A stretch of DNA of 46,184 bases from JAZGDL01 sp036477795. GTDB lineage: Bacteria > Planctomycetota > Phycisphaerae > UBA1845. Position numbers and translations under genes: made by a program. Below are positions 1-8,186 of the stretch, one piece after another. Location of the stretch: the NCBI GenBank assembly GCA_036477795.1, contig JAZGDL010000363.1, positions 1-46,184 of the forward strand, read 5' to 3'. Below the pieces are notes generated by a model. It searched no databases. It was not told where the DNA came from and was given only the letters and a program-made list of their open reading frames with translations. Positions within the stretch are counted from its first letter, which is position 1. The number at the start of each line of letters is the position of its first letter.

Positions 1-547
1 GCGGGGTGCGGGCATCGGCTGTTATCGAAATCGACAGCGAATAATCACCTGTGGACGGCGCAGTGGGGCTGGCAGCCACGGAGACATAGCAGAAGTCAGT
101 GTCCCGCGGAATCACGAAATTGACGTAGGGGTCGGTGAGGCCGGCGAAGAAGTTTCGATCGTCATTCAAATAGATCAGGTTGTGGTCGGCGTCGAAGACC
201 GCGACGGCGGCATCGAGCCGCCCGCTCGACCCCAGATCGATGGAGAGTCGATCGCCGGCAAACACCGGTCCGATTTCGTACACATCGATATCGGATGTGG
301 TATCAATACTTGCCGTGACGGAATGTTGAGCCCCCTGGCCCAGGGCGAACAACGTCGCCTTGGCAAAGGAATCGTTTCCCCCATCCTCACTCAGACGTGT
401 ACGGCCCCCAAGGCCCAACATGGCCAGCGTGTCGCCATCCGCGCCGCCGATGAGTGCATCGGCGCCGCCGCAACCGCAAATGCGTGACAACGACAGCAAG
501 ACCACGACCACGAAACACCCGTGGCGCAAACGCTTCTTTCCCACCAT
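1..547 (-). CDS. Exported PPC-domain protein, 3' end beyond window
   Basis: The open frame runs off the left edge, so only the first 182 residues are visible. The start ATG at 547 has a GAGGGG ribosome site 5 bases upstream. The N-terminus is a signal peptide (KKRLRHG, then a hydrophobic run, then a Cys-rich C-G-C-G-G stretch that may be a lipobox). From about residue 55 it reads like a bacterial pre-peptidase C-terminal (PPC) beta-sandwich: a NDSFAKAT opening, a DIDVYEIGPVFAGDRLSIDL strand pair, then AVAVFDADHNLIYLNDD and a Tyr-Ser-Leu-Ser-Ile strand. PPC domains are accessory domains of secreted enzymes and surface proteins in planctomycetes. The catalytic or anchoring part, if any, lies outside the window. 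Confidence 0.75.
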   Translation of the reverse strand, partial: MVGKKRLRHGCFVVVVLLSLSRICGCGGADALIGGADGDTLAMLGLGGRTRLSEDGGNDSFAKATLFALGQGAQHSVTASIDTTSDIDVYEIGPVFAGDRLSIDLGSSGRLDAAVAVFDADHNLIYLNDDRNFFAGLTDPYVNFVIPRDTDFCYVSVAASPTAPSTGDYSLSISITADARTP

Positions 548-848
548 GCTTTCCCCTCTCACGGTGTACTGTGGATGGCCCGTTCCCCAACAGGCCAATC
601 CAATGGATTCAGTGCACTAGTTCGTCCAACGAGGGGCGTGGCTTAAGAACGGATGTCGCTCGGCAGGCGTTGTATCACGCGCCGGACCTGCGCGGTCCGA
701 ATATCCTCAGGGCCCGGGTCCGGTAGTAGGCGGAAAGCGTTCGTGGTCCGCAAGGCGGACCCTACGCGTCTTTGTACGTGTCTAACGGCATCGTTGCCGA
801 ATTGGTTTTCTGCTTGCCGTTGATGCTGCGCGGGCCGGCTTTAGCCGG
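548..848. other. Intergenic region with dispersed repeats
   Basis: No convincing gene in about 300 bases. It holds one copy of the GGTCCGC/GCGGACC hairpin family near 744-766 and the start of a longer dispersed repeat (787-874) that recurs at 6369-6456. Confidence 0.6.
744..766. repeat. GGTCCGC-GCGGACC palindrome, copy 1
   Basis: TGGTCCGC, a short AAG loop, GCGGACCCTAC. The same element, with loop ACG, occurs at 40003 and 40031, and a variant at 39092. It is a short hairpin-forming dispersed element of REP type. Confidence 0.7.
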
Positions 849-874
849 TCAGCTCTTGCCACCGACTTGAGTCG
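787..874. repeat. 88-bp dispersed repeat, copy 1 (overlaps a gene 3' end)
   Basis: About 88 bases match 6369-6456 with only a few differences. The unit contains two small palindromes, GCCGGCTTTAGCCGG and the ACCGACTTGAGTCGGT stem. The last codons and the stop codon of the neighbouring O-antigen ligase gene lie inside this copy. A further AGCCGGCTTCAGCCGGCT palindrome sits just inside the gene near 905-922. Confidence 0.75.
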
Positions 875-3872
875 GTGGAGGACGTTTGCCGTCACTTTCC
901 CGAGGAGCCGGCTTCAGCCGGCTTTCCACGGCACCCCCGCGCGCTTCTGCAGGCCTCAAGATCTCGCGCAACTCCTGCTCCAAGGCGCGAAACTCGGCGC
1001 TTTGGGCATGGGTCTCAAGCGCAAACAGGGCGAACCCGTACACCACGCCGGGATTCGCTCCGAATTCCAGAGCCCGGCGGAGACTGGCCACCGTTTCGCC
1101 AAGGCGGCCCTCGTTGAAGGCAATCTGCGCATTCAAACGCCAGGCCAACTCATCCTGCGGGCGGAGTTCCAGTGCCCGTCGCACCCAGCGGCTGAAACCG
1201 TCCGGCAGGGCTCCGTAGCTTCGCTGAATGAGGTCGTTGCCCAACAACGTGTAGTGCCTCCCCAGTTCCGCGTCGATCGCAGATGCCGGGCTGTCCGGCT
1301 GTAGTTGCTCCAACAGGCTGCGTGCGGTGCTCTCGTCATCACCGGCCAGATGGTAGATGACCATGCGTGCCCGCAAGCGGCTGGCTAGTTCCCGTCCCGG
1401 CGTCGAGTTTGGGAGCAACTCGAGAGCAGTCCCGGCGTAACGTACCGCCGCCTTCCACCGCCCCGGGTCCACGATGAAGCCGTACTCCGCAGCCTCCGCC
1501 ATGCCCGCCGCCACACCGATTTCACCGCTCCTTCCCGACAGAGGGTACAGACTGTTGGCCATCTGCACCGTCTCGAGCGCGCGTACGTATTCGGACCGCA
1601 TGAAACGAATCAACGCAGCCAGGCGCAGCTTCTCCGGCGCCTGCGGGTCCTGCGGCGCCGCGTCCGGTGATTGCGGCACGATGCCTTCCCATACCGCGGC
1701 AAACTGTTCATCGAAATCCGGCCTTTGGGAGAGGCGGGTAACGTAGTCGGTGTACTCGGGTGAGATGGCCGCATGGCGGAGCGGCCGGGCGATGATGTCG
1801 AACACGTCGGCCAGAGAAACTTGATCCCCTGCGATATCGACGTAGGTCAGAGCGACGGCCGCTTCAAATGGCCGGCGTTTCAACTCCCGCTCCAAGGCCG
1901 CCGCCGCACCGGTCATGGCCTTCGCAGCCGCGTCGCTGTCGCCGTCGTGCCGGGCGTAGGCGTTGCGCAACTGATACAGCCGATACTCCAGCCAGCCGGA
2001 GCCGAAATAGGAAGGTGATCGCCGCAGCAGCGCTTGAAGCGATTGGCGGGCTCGATCGATGTGTTTCTCGCTCTTGCCCCGGTCGGCGTGGCCCAGACTC
2101 AGCAGGTGGGCGTTAGGTGGGTCGGTGGTCGCCGACTTGGCATAGCGGTCCAGGCTGGACAGTTGGTATTCGCGGGCGATGTACAGGTGCGTCGAGCATT
2201 GGCGCTCCAGTGCCTCCAGGCGCCGCTGGGGACTGAGGCGATGTTCGGTCGCTCGCTTAGCGAGCACCGCGGCCCGGTCGAAATCTCTGCGCTGCAACGC
2301 GGTGGACACCTCCTGATATGCACGGGCTCCCCTAAAATCGGATGTCGTCGCCCACAGCACCAGCGTGCCGACCAAGAGCCCCCCGCCGCCGGCGCAACGA
2401 CACAACGCCGGACCAACCTGGAACCATCGCCGCCGCGAAACAGCCGGAATCGCTGACAACGCCCACACTAAACCCAGAACGGTATAGAACACCGTCGGCA
2501 CGCCGGCAATTCGCAGGCCGACGTCCGCGGTTTCCTCTATGACCAGCGCCACCAGCGACGCCAACAACGCCGCCAACGTCCACCGCAAGAACGGATGGGT
2601 CAGTTTACGCAGCGCCCCCATCGCCGCCCAGAGGGTCAATCCCAGTGAGCCCAGCACCAGAGTGACGCCGACCGCGCCGAGATCAGCCCCCACCTCCAGC
2701 CATTCGTTATGAGCGTGGGCGATGCGTGCGCCCAAAGCCTGCGGATCATCCAAAACGTCCTTCATGGCGGATGCGTCACCGTACTGCGTGTACGCACCCT
2801 GGCCATGCCCGGTGAACTTCGCGTTTGCAATAAGATCTATCGCGTACCACCAGGCATAGGCACGCAGACGTAGCGACGCATCCCGCCCCGTGTTTGACGG
2901 CGCCGAAAAGTGAGGCCAGAGATAGAGCAACGCCGCGAACACCAGAACCATTGCCCCGGCTCCCACCGGTAGCTTGCCCCGCCGGCCGACGGCGAAAAAC
3001 ACCATCGCCAGCAAGCCGGCGCCGATCGCGATCATGCCGCTGCGCGAGGAGGTCAGCACGACCGTCCATATCATCAGACCTGCCGCGATTACACACAAAA
3101 CCGCTGCAATCAAGAACACAGCCCGCCGGGTCAGCGCCCGAATGGAGGCCCACAGCAAGCCGGCTGACAACAGGATTCCCGGAATCAAACAGGCCGCCAA
3201 AAACAGCGGGTTCCCGATCGGGTAGGATGCCCGCCTGGTCGGATTGCGCTCGCCGTAGTACGCGATCGCAAGAACGGCCGTCATCGCACAGATCGCCAAC
3301 AGCGCGTAGCTGCCGGCAACGGCGGTTGAACGGTTCAGACCGCGACCCAAAGCTAACGCCCAGACCACCCCGACCCCCAGCAGTACCGATCCGCCGAAAG
3401 CGAAATCCGCTGCGGTCGACCATAGCGTGCTGAGAAAGGACCAGGCGACGTACGCGACCATCAGAGCTTGCGCCGCTGCCAGTGGCGATAGGTGTCGCGG
3501 CCCGGCGGTGTCGTACGGTAGGTCGCCGGCGGATGGTATCGCGATTCTGTCTTCGGGGGACACGTCGTCATCAGTAGTCGACCGAAACAACAGACTCAGG
3601 CCCCAGGCCATCGCAGCCACCGCCGCCCCCAGGCCGAAGACTAATGACTTGATCTCGATGCCCAGGGCGGTCGTCTGGGTGTAGTTCAGGTTGAGTACAT
3701 TTACGATGGCCCGCAGCGGCGATTCCTCGGCCCAATCCTTGGAGCCTTCCATTCGCGCGAATGGCCCGCTGGTCAGCAGGCAGCTACCCGCCACGGTGGC
3801 CGCCAGCAGGCATACCATTACCACGTGCAAAGGTCGGACCCCATGGGGATCAACAACACGGATGACATTCAT
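849..3872 (-). CDS. O-antigen ligase family membrane protein with C-terminal TPR domain
   Basis: A 1007-residue protein of the Wzy/WaaL O-antigen ligase class. About twelve hydrophobic segments fill roughly residues 15-480. The HAHNEWLEVGADLGAVGV stretch (about residue 385) is the conserved periplasmic loop region of the Wzy_C domain. From about residue 510 to 970 the protein is helical and TPR-like, with many A-L-E and L-x-P-x-x repeats. Such fusions act at the inner membrane, joining or polymerising polysaccharide repeat units. It begins 13 bases after the adenosyltransferase stop, so it is probably co-transcribed with it. The extreme C-terminus (AVESRLKPAPRES to the stop) is encoded by palindromic repeat DNA and is probably not ancestral protein sequence. 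Confidence 0.85.
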   Translation of the reverse strand: MNVIRVVDPHGVRPLHVVMVCLLAATVAGSCLLTSGPFARMEGSKDWAEESPLRAIVNVLNLNYTQTTALGIEIKSLVFGLGAAVAAMAWGLSLLFRSTTDDDVSPEDRIAIPSAGDLPYDTAGPRHLSPLAAAQALMVAYVAWSFLSTLWSTAADFAFGGSVLLGVGVVWALALGRGLNRSTAVAGSYALLAICAMTAVLAIAYYGERNPTRRASYPIGNPLFLAACLIPGILLSAGLLWASIRALTRRAVFLIAAVLCVIAAGLMIWTVVLTSSRSGMIAIGAGLLAMVFFAVGRRGKLPVGAGAMVLVFAALLYLWPHFSAPSNTGRDASLRLRAYAWWYAIDLIANAKFTGHGQGAYTQYGDASAMKDVLDDPQALGARIAHAHNEWLEVGADLGAVGVTLVLGSLGLTLWAAMGALRKLTHPFLRWTLAALLASLVALVIEETADVGLRIAGVPTVFYTVLGLVWALSAIPAVSRRRWFQVGPALCRCAGGGGLLVGTLVLWATTSDFRGARAYQEVSTALQRRDFDRAAVLAKRATEHRLSPQRRLEALERQCSTHLYIAREYQLSSLDRYAKSATTDPPNAHLLSLGHADRGKSEKHIDRARQSLQALLRRSPSYFGSGWLEYRLYQLRNAYARHDGDSDAAAKAMTGAAAALERELKRRPFEAAVALTYVDIAGDQVSLADVFDIIARPLRHAAISPEYTDYVTRLSQRPDFDEQFAAVWEGIVPQSPDAAPQDPQAPEKLRLAALIRFMRSEYVRALETVQMANSLYPLSGRSGEIGVAAGMAEAAEYGFIVDPGRWKAAVRYAGTALELLPNSTPGRELASRLRARMVIYHLAGDDESTARSLLEQLQPDSPASAIDAELGRHYTLLGNDLIQRSYGALPDGFSRWVRRALELRPQDELAWRLNAQIAFNEGRLGETVASLRRALEFGANPGVVYGFALFALETHAQSAEFRALEQELREILRPAEARGGAVESRLKPAPRESDGKRPPPTQVGGKS

Positions 3873-3885
3873 GACGGTATCTCAA

Positions 3886-4434
3886 TCACGATGTATCCGG
3901 CGCCGTCCAAATGAGATCCTCTACACCCGCCCGCTTGTTGGCCAATCGCGCCCACGCAAAAAGAAGGTCCGCCAACCGGTTGACGTAAGTGATCACGCCG
4001 CCGGCGATTGATTCAGCCCGTGCCAGCGAGACCACGTTGCGTTCCGCCCGCCGACAGACGGTCCGTGCCAGATGCAACCGTGCCGCTAGTTCGCTTCCGC
4101 CGGGGAAGATGAACTCTTTAAGCGGTTCGACGGCGTCGGTGGCGGCGTCGATCCATTGCTCCAGCAGCTTGACGTCCCCATCGCCAATCGCCGGTGCGGC
4201 CGGATCGCGCCCCGGGTTGGCCAACTCCGCTCCGAGAACAAACAAGCGGTCCTGAATCTTGGCCATCTGAGCCCGCCACGCCGTCTCGCCGCAAACCGAC
4301 ATCACCATCCCCAGCGCAGCATTCAACTCGTCGAGTTCACCGCAGGCCACGACCCGCCGATGGTCTTTGGGCACCCGCGATCCGTCGATCAGCCCGGTCT
4401 CGCCGGTGTCGCCACTCTTTGTATACAGACGCAT
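3886..4434 (-). CDS. PduO-type cob(I)alamin adenosyltransferase
   Basis: 182 residues. The enzyme transfers the adenosyl group of ATP to cob(I)alamin to make coenzyme B12. Diagnostic motifs are present: TKSGDTGETGLIDGSRVPKD at the N-terminus (ATP-binding loop), RRAERNVVSLA near residue 140 and YVNRLADLLFAWAR near the C-terminus. The frame stays open 14 codons further upstream, but the ATG at 4434 has a GGAG site at good spacing and gives the standard family N-terminus (MRLYTKSGD). It sits between purH (85-base gap) and the O-antigen ligase gene (13-base gap) on one strand, suggesting one transcript without an obvious pathway link. No cobalamin riboswitch was seen upstream. Confidence 0.93.
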   Translation of the reverse strand: MRLYTKSGDTGETGLIDGSRVPKDHRRVVACGELDELNAALGMVMSVCGETAWRAQMAKIQDRLFVLGAELANPGRDPAAPAIGDGDVKLLEQWIDAATDAVEPLKEFIFPGGSELAARLHLARTVCRRAERNVVSLARAESIAGGVITYVNRLADLLFAWARLANKRAGVEDLIWTAPDTS

Positions 4435-4519
4435 GGTAATGCTCCATGGTTCACCGGCTATTATAGGCCGGTTCATGCAATTGAGAATCGAACGGGCCGG
4501 CGCAAGACCGCAGCCCGCG

Positions 4520-6196
4520 TCAATGTTTGAAATGCCGCGTTTCGGTGAAAATCATGGCGACGTCGTTTCCGTCGCATGCTTGGATGGTCTCGTGGTCCCG
4601 CTTGGAGCCGCCCGGCTGGATAATCGCTCGCACACCCGCGTCGATCAGCAAGCCCGGCCCGTCGTGAAACGGGAAGAAACCGTCCGACGCCGCGGCGGAC
4701 CCCGCCAGCGCGTCCGCGTGACCGTTGGCCCGGGCCAGCCACGTGGCGATGCGACAACTCATCACCCGTGACATCTGTCCGGCGCCGTTGCCGATCAGCA
4801 TCCCGTTCTTGCAGAGGGAAATCGCGTTGCTTCTGGTGTGCTTGCAAACCAGCCAGGCTAACCGCATATCCGCCAGCTCCGCCCCGGTCGGTCGGCGTTG
4901 GGTCACCACCTTCCACGCATCCTCGTTAAGCCCGACAAGGTCACGTGTTTGCTGGAGCATGCCCCACGTGGTCTTACGCCAGTCGAGTTCCGCCTCGTCA
5001 GGCTGGCGGCTCATGTCTCCGACGGGCATCAGGCGCACACGCCGGCCCCACTTGTTTCGGGTCCGGATGGTTTCGATTGCGTCATGATCAAACGAAGGAG
5101 CGACCCACACCTCGACAAAAAAACCGCCCGCCCCGACCTTCTTCCCCCAGCGCGTATAAGTTTCCATCACCTCGGCTGCGAAATCGCGGGCTACGTCAAA
5201 GTTGCACGCCAGGATTCCGCCCATGGCTGCGTTGGGGTCGCCCAGATACGCCCTGCGGTACGCCTCCATGGTGTCCCCAGCGACGCCCACGCCACAGGCG
5301 TTGGTGTGCTTAATGAATACACAACAGCGTTCGACCAGCGGATCTTGGTCGGTTGACCCGGGTGCGAACGCTCGGGTCAGCTCCCCACACAAATCAAGGG
5401 CGGCGTTTGAATCCAGATAATTGTTGAAAGAGAGTTCTGCTGCGGGCTCCCCAGCGGGGCTGGCGGCGGCCAGGTCGGCTGCTTGTGGGCTGTCTTCCAT
5501 CCTGAGCAGTTCCGCTTTCTGATGTGGGTTCTCACCGTAGCGAAGGGGACCGCGACTCCACAGATAAAACGCCCTCACCGCCGATAGGTCGGCGCTTCCA
5601 TTCAAGCTCATCCAAGTCGCGATGTGCGCGTCGTACGATGACACGTTGCTGAACGCGTGAAACGCGCCGCTGTTCAACGCACCGCTGCGCATACCCTCGT
5701 CGTCCCAGTGCCTCAGATAATCGACCGTCCGGTCATAGCTGTTCGGATCGCTGACGGCCAACACGTGTTTGTGATTCTTAGCCGCCGCCCGCAGCAGGCA
5801 AACTCCGCCGATGTCGATCATCTCAATGGCCTGTTCGAAAGTGTGGTCGGGCCTGGCGATCGTTTCCTCGAACGGGTAAAGGTTGACCACCACCATGTCG
5901 ATCGGCTTGATGCCGGCCTCTTTGAGCTGGGCCATGTGATCGGGGTCGTCGCGGTCGGCCAGGATGGCTGCGTACATGTCGGGATGGAGCGTCTTGACCA
6001 GACCCCCGAGCATTTCGCCCCAACCGGTGACCTGCTCGACCAGGGTAACAACCACGCCGTTTCCCCTCAGCAGCTTGGCTGTGCCGTCCGTCGAGAGAAG
6101 CTCGATGCCGAACTCCTCCGCCAGCACCCGGGCGAAGTCGACGATTCCGGCCTTTTCATGGACGCTGACCAGGGCACGTTTGATCCGGCATGACAT
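4520..6196 (-). CDS. purH: Bifunctional AICAR formyltransferase / IMP cyclohydrolase
   Basis: About 558 residues; catalyses the last two steps of IMP synthesis in the cytoplasm. The N-terminal third is the MGS-like cyclohydrolase domain (IKRALVSVHEKAG, LLSTDGTAKLL, KTLHPDMYAAILA). The rest is the transformylase domain, with the FIKHTNACGVGVAG signature (catalytic Lys-His), NAISL, IGNGAGQMSRV, DGFFPFHDG and the family-typical ending QPGGSKRD to RHFKH. I chose the ATG at 6196 because an AAGGTGG site lies 5 bases before it. A GTG at 6205 is in frame and would add three residues. The length is slightly over the usual 510-530 because of insertions in the middle. Confidence 0.95.
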   Translation of the reverse strand: MSCRIKRALVSVHEKAGIVDFARVLAEEFGIELLSTDGTAKLLRGNGVVVTLVEQVTGWGEMLGGLVKTLHPDMYAAILADRDDPDHMAQLKEAGIKPIDMVVVNLYPFEETIARPDHTFEQAIEMIDIGGVCLLRAAAKNHKHVLAVSDPNSYDRTVDYLRHWDDEGMRSGALNSGAFHAFSNVSSYDAHIATWMSLNGSADLSAVRAFYLWSRGPLRYGENPHQKAELLRMEDSPQAADLAAASPAGEPAAELSFNNYLDSNAALDLCGELTRAFAPGSTDQDPLVERCCVFIKHTNACGVGVAGDTMEAYRRAYLGDPNAAMGGILACNFDVARDFAAEVMETYTRWGKKVGAGGFFVEVWVAPSFDHDAIETIRTRNKWGRRVRLMPVGDMSRQPDEAELDWRKTTWGMLQQTRDLVGLNEDAWKVVTQRRPTGAELADMRLAWLVCKHTRSNAISLCKNGMLIGNGAGQMSRVMSCRIATWLARANGHADALAGSAAASDGFFPFHDGPGLLIDAGVRAIIQPGGSKRDHETIQACDGNDVAMIFTETRHFKH

Positions 6197-6679
6197 CGAC
6201 GCCACCTTATCAGATCACACTGGCCGGACAAGTGCGGGCCCATCGACCGGTGGCGGGTGCGAGAAAGTAGTCTCGCACCAGCGATCCAGAAGGGTGTCTC
6301 GTGCCAGGAATGCGGAATCCGCTCACGGTGGGTAGCACGGGTCCGCCATGGGCCCAGTACGTCTTCAGCGGTATCGTTGCCGAATCGGTTTTCTGCTTCC
6401 CGTTGATGCTGCGCGGGCCGGCTTTAGCCGGTCAGCTCTTGCCACCAACTGAAGTCAGCGATTTTCCGGGGGCCATTTATTTGACTTGGCTCTACTGCCG
6501 ACCGATCAGCGCAAACGGAAGTCCAGCCGGTAATGATAGAGTCATGGAATGGCCGGGTCGATGCTCTCTTTGGCAAGCCGTTCCGGCAGGCCTTCGGAGT
6601 GAGCGCGGAGGGCGTCGGGCGCTAGCCTGGATTTTCTCCTAAAGTAATTGCCCCCAAATCCTGTGCGGGCCCGCGGTCG
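6197..6679. other. Intergenic region with dispersed repeat
   Basis: No supported gene. It contains the second copy of the 88-bp dispersed repeat (6369-6456). The bases before it (GGTCCGCCATGGGCCCAGTACG, about 6342-6363) also loosely resemble the flank of copy 1. The right end abuts a decayed transposase. Confidence 0.6.
6369..6456. repeat. 88-bp dispersed repeat, copy 2
   Basis: Matches 787-874: the shared core reads GTTGATGCTGCGCGGGCCGG, then CTTTAGCCGGTCAGCTCTTG, then a CCACCAACTGAAGTC stem. Here it is wholly intergenic, unlike copy 1, which forms the 3' end of a gene. Confidence 0.75.
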
Positions 6680-6963
6680 TCAGCGGATCTCGAGATGGAG
6701 ACGTCTTCCCCCCCACCAGGGTATCGCCGGCGTAGCCTTGAGGCATCCACTAGCCAACAGCAGCGGATGGCGGGCGCAGCGGGCGGATGCTGACGTGGAC
6801 GTGGCGCTTGGACACAGAGACCCGGGCCGGCGTGTCCAGGAAGCGGCGGAAGAGCTGCTTGGGGTGGGGCCGCCTCCAAGCCCTTCAATCGTTGGGCCAG
6901 TTGGCGATACAGGGCATTGGCCAGCAGGGTCAGCATCAAGTCCAAGTCCACCGGCATGGCGAC
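6680..6963 (-). pseudogene. Transposase C-terminal remnant with two frameshifts
   Basis: Reading three frames in turn gives a recognisable DDE-transposase C-terminus: DLMLTLLANALYRQLAQRL, then (shift) KQLFRRFLDTPARVSVSKRH, then (shift) HPLLLASGCLKATPAIPWW ending at a stop near 6680. The LANxLYRxLAxxL helix, the RRFxDTP turn and the PWW ending are typical of C-termini of IS4/IS1634-like transposases. The N-terminal and catalytic part is missing, cut at about 6960 where an oppositely oriented transposase fragment begins. Confidence 0.6.
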
Positions 6964-7275
6964 CAGGAGGGCTCGGCCTACAACGCGTACTTCGAGCGCA
7001 TGTGCTATCATCCACTGTTCCTGTTCAACCAGCTTGGCGATCTGGAACGAGCCATGTTGCGGCGCGGCAACCACAACAGCGCCAAGTTCTGGCGTCGGGT
7101 TCTGCTGCCCGTCATCGACCGATACCGGGATCGCGACATCCCGAAGTACTTTCGCGGTGACGCGGCCTTCGCCATCCCGGCACTGTACCGCGTGTTGGAG
7201 GAGCAGAGTTTCCAGTACACCATCCGCATCCCGGCCAACAAGGTTCTGATGGCCAGTATCAGCTATCTGTTGGGG
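6949..7275 (+). pseudogene. IS1380-type transposase internal fragment
   Basis: One open frame gives GDQEGSAYNAYFERMCYHPL, FNQLGDLERAMLRRGN and FRGDAAFAIPALYRVLEE, then IRIPANKVLMASISYLL. The YNxxFxxxCYHPLFxFNQ block and the catalytic Asp in FRGDAAF are hallmarks of IS1380-family DDE transposases. Both ends of the normal protein (about 400-450 aa) are missing. The left edge joins the opposite-strand transposase remnant. The right edge meets the 26-bp inverted repeat at 7276. Confidence 0.7.
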
Positions 7276-7364
7276 GAGAAAAAGGGGTCAGGCTACTTTT
7301 TCTCGGTCCTCTCCGGTCGTTTCTCACTGCAACTCACGAAAAAGTAGCCTGACCCCTTTTTCTC
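7276..7364. repeat. Perfect 26-bp inverted repeat
   Basis: Arms at 7276-7301 and 7339-7364 are perfect reverse complements. The left arm starts GAGAAAAAGGGGTCAGGC and ends CTACTTTTT. The loop is 37 bases. On either strand the transcript would make a very stable hairpin. The right arm supplies the last codons (RKRGQATFS) of the membrane-protein gene that ends at 7334. Confidence 0.9.
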
Positions 7365-7726
7365 ATCCTGAATTGCGCATAAGAGACCCCTTCTGTCAAT
7401 CCCTGCAAAATGATTAGCATATAGGGAACAAGGAAGATTAGCCCGTACAAGGTTCTTCCTATAAACGCCACCAGCAAGAGATTGTTGAGGAATATGAGCA
7501 AGAATAGCAACCACCACCTTCTCTGGGTCATACTGTTAAATTTGTGGGGCTGCATCCAAGAATGTGCCCAGACGGTCAACGGATCAGTCACACGTTCTCT
7601 TACGCCCACAAACCAGTTGAGATTCAGAGTACCTTTTCTGCCAAGCACATAGCCGAAGAGCACTGCAATCAGATACGAGACCAGTGTGACAGCCAAGATG
7701 ATTCCGAGGTAGCATATCCTTGACAT
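7334..7726 (-). CDS. Small membrane protein of unknown function
   Basis: 130 residues from the internal ATG at 7726; an open frame upstream lacks protein-like character. Hydrophobic segments lie at about residues 4-28 and 70-115, with the latter probably forming two helices. There is a WFVGVRERVTDPLTVWAHSW connector. The pattern FLNNLLLVAFIGRTLYGLIF loosely resembles SpoIIM-like proteins, but I would not assign it. The C-terminal RKRGQATFS and the stop are encoded by one arm of the 26-bp inverted repeat, so the natural C-terminus was probably replaced when that element arrived. Confidence 0.55.
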   Translation of the reverse strand: MSRICYLGIILAVTLVSYLIAVLFGYVLGRKGTLNLNWFVGVRERVTDPLTVWAHSWMQPHKFNSMTQRRWWLLFLLIFLNNLLLVAFIGRTLYGLIFLVPYMLIILQGLTEGVSYAQFRMRKRGQATFS

Positions 7727-8186
7727 TGATATATCGCCTGAGCGGAGATCTCCCATTTGCTGATTCCGTGACCGCCATCGTACAAGCATCGATGACTTCG
7801 TTGCGAGCACGGTTACGCCGCAATTTCCGCGAAGCCGAGGGCAGTTCTTGGGGCTGCGAGGAAACGGCTAGTACGCGTGCCCTTCTCCGAAGATAATTCA
7901 CCGACTATGTGAGCGACCTACCAACCATCATGTTACCTGGCCGGGCGGCCCACCTCACTTCTGGAGGTGGGGGCGCGATTGCAGAGTATCCGAACAAGCG
8001 GTGCAGGCCAATAGTGCTGGCGATTGGAAGAGTAATTGTCCGATTGGATGCCTGATTGGCCATAGCAATTCGCTTCAGCATCCCAGAATTGCGCCGCCCA
8101 GGTTGTGACAACGTGGGTCACCCATCGGGACGGGTCGGGTGAGGGACCTGTTCGGGTGACTCGTCTCAGCGGGATGTGGTCACCAG
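7727..8186. other. Intergenic region, nothing recognised
   Basis: About 460 bases with lower GC than the surroundings near 8000-8100. Short open frames on the minus strand do not resemble known proteins, and no clear RNA structure was seen. Confidence 0.5.
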
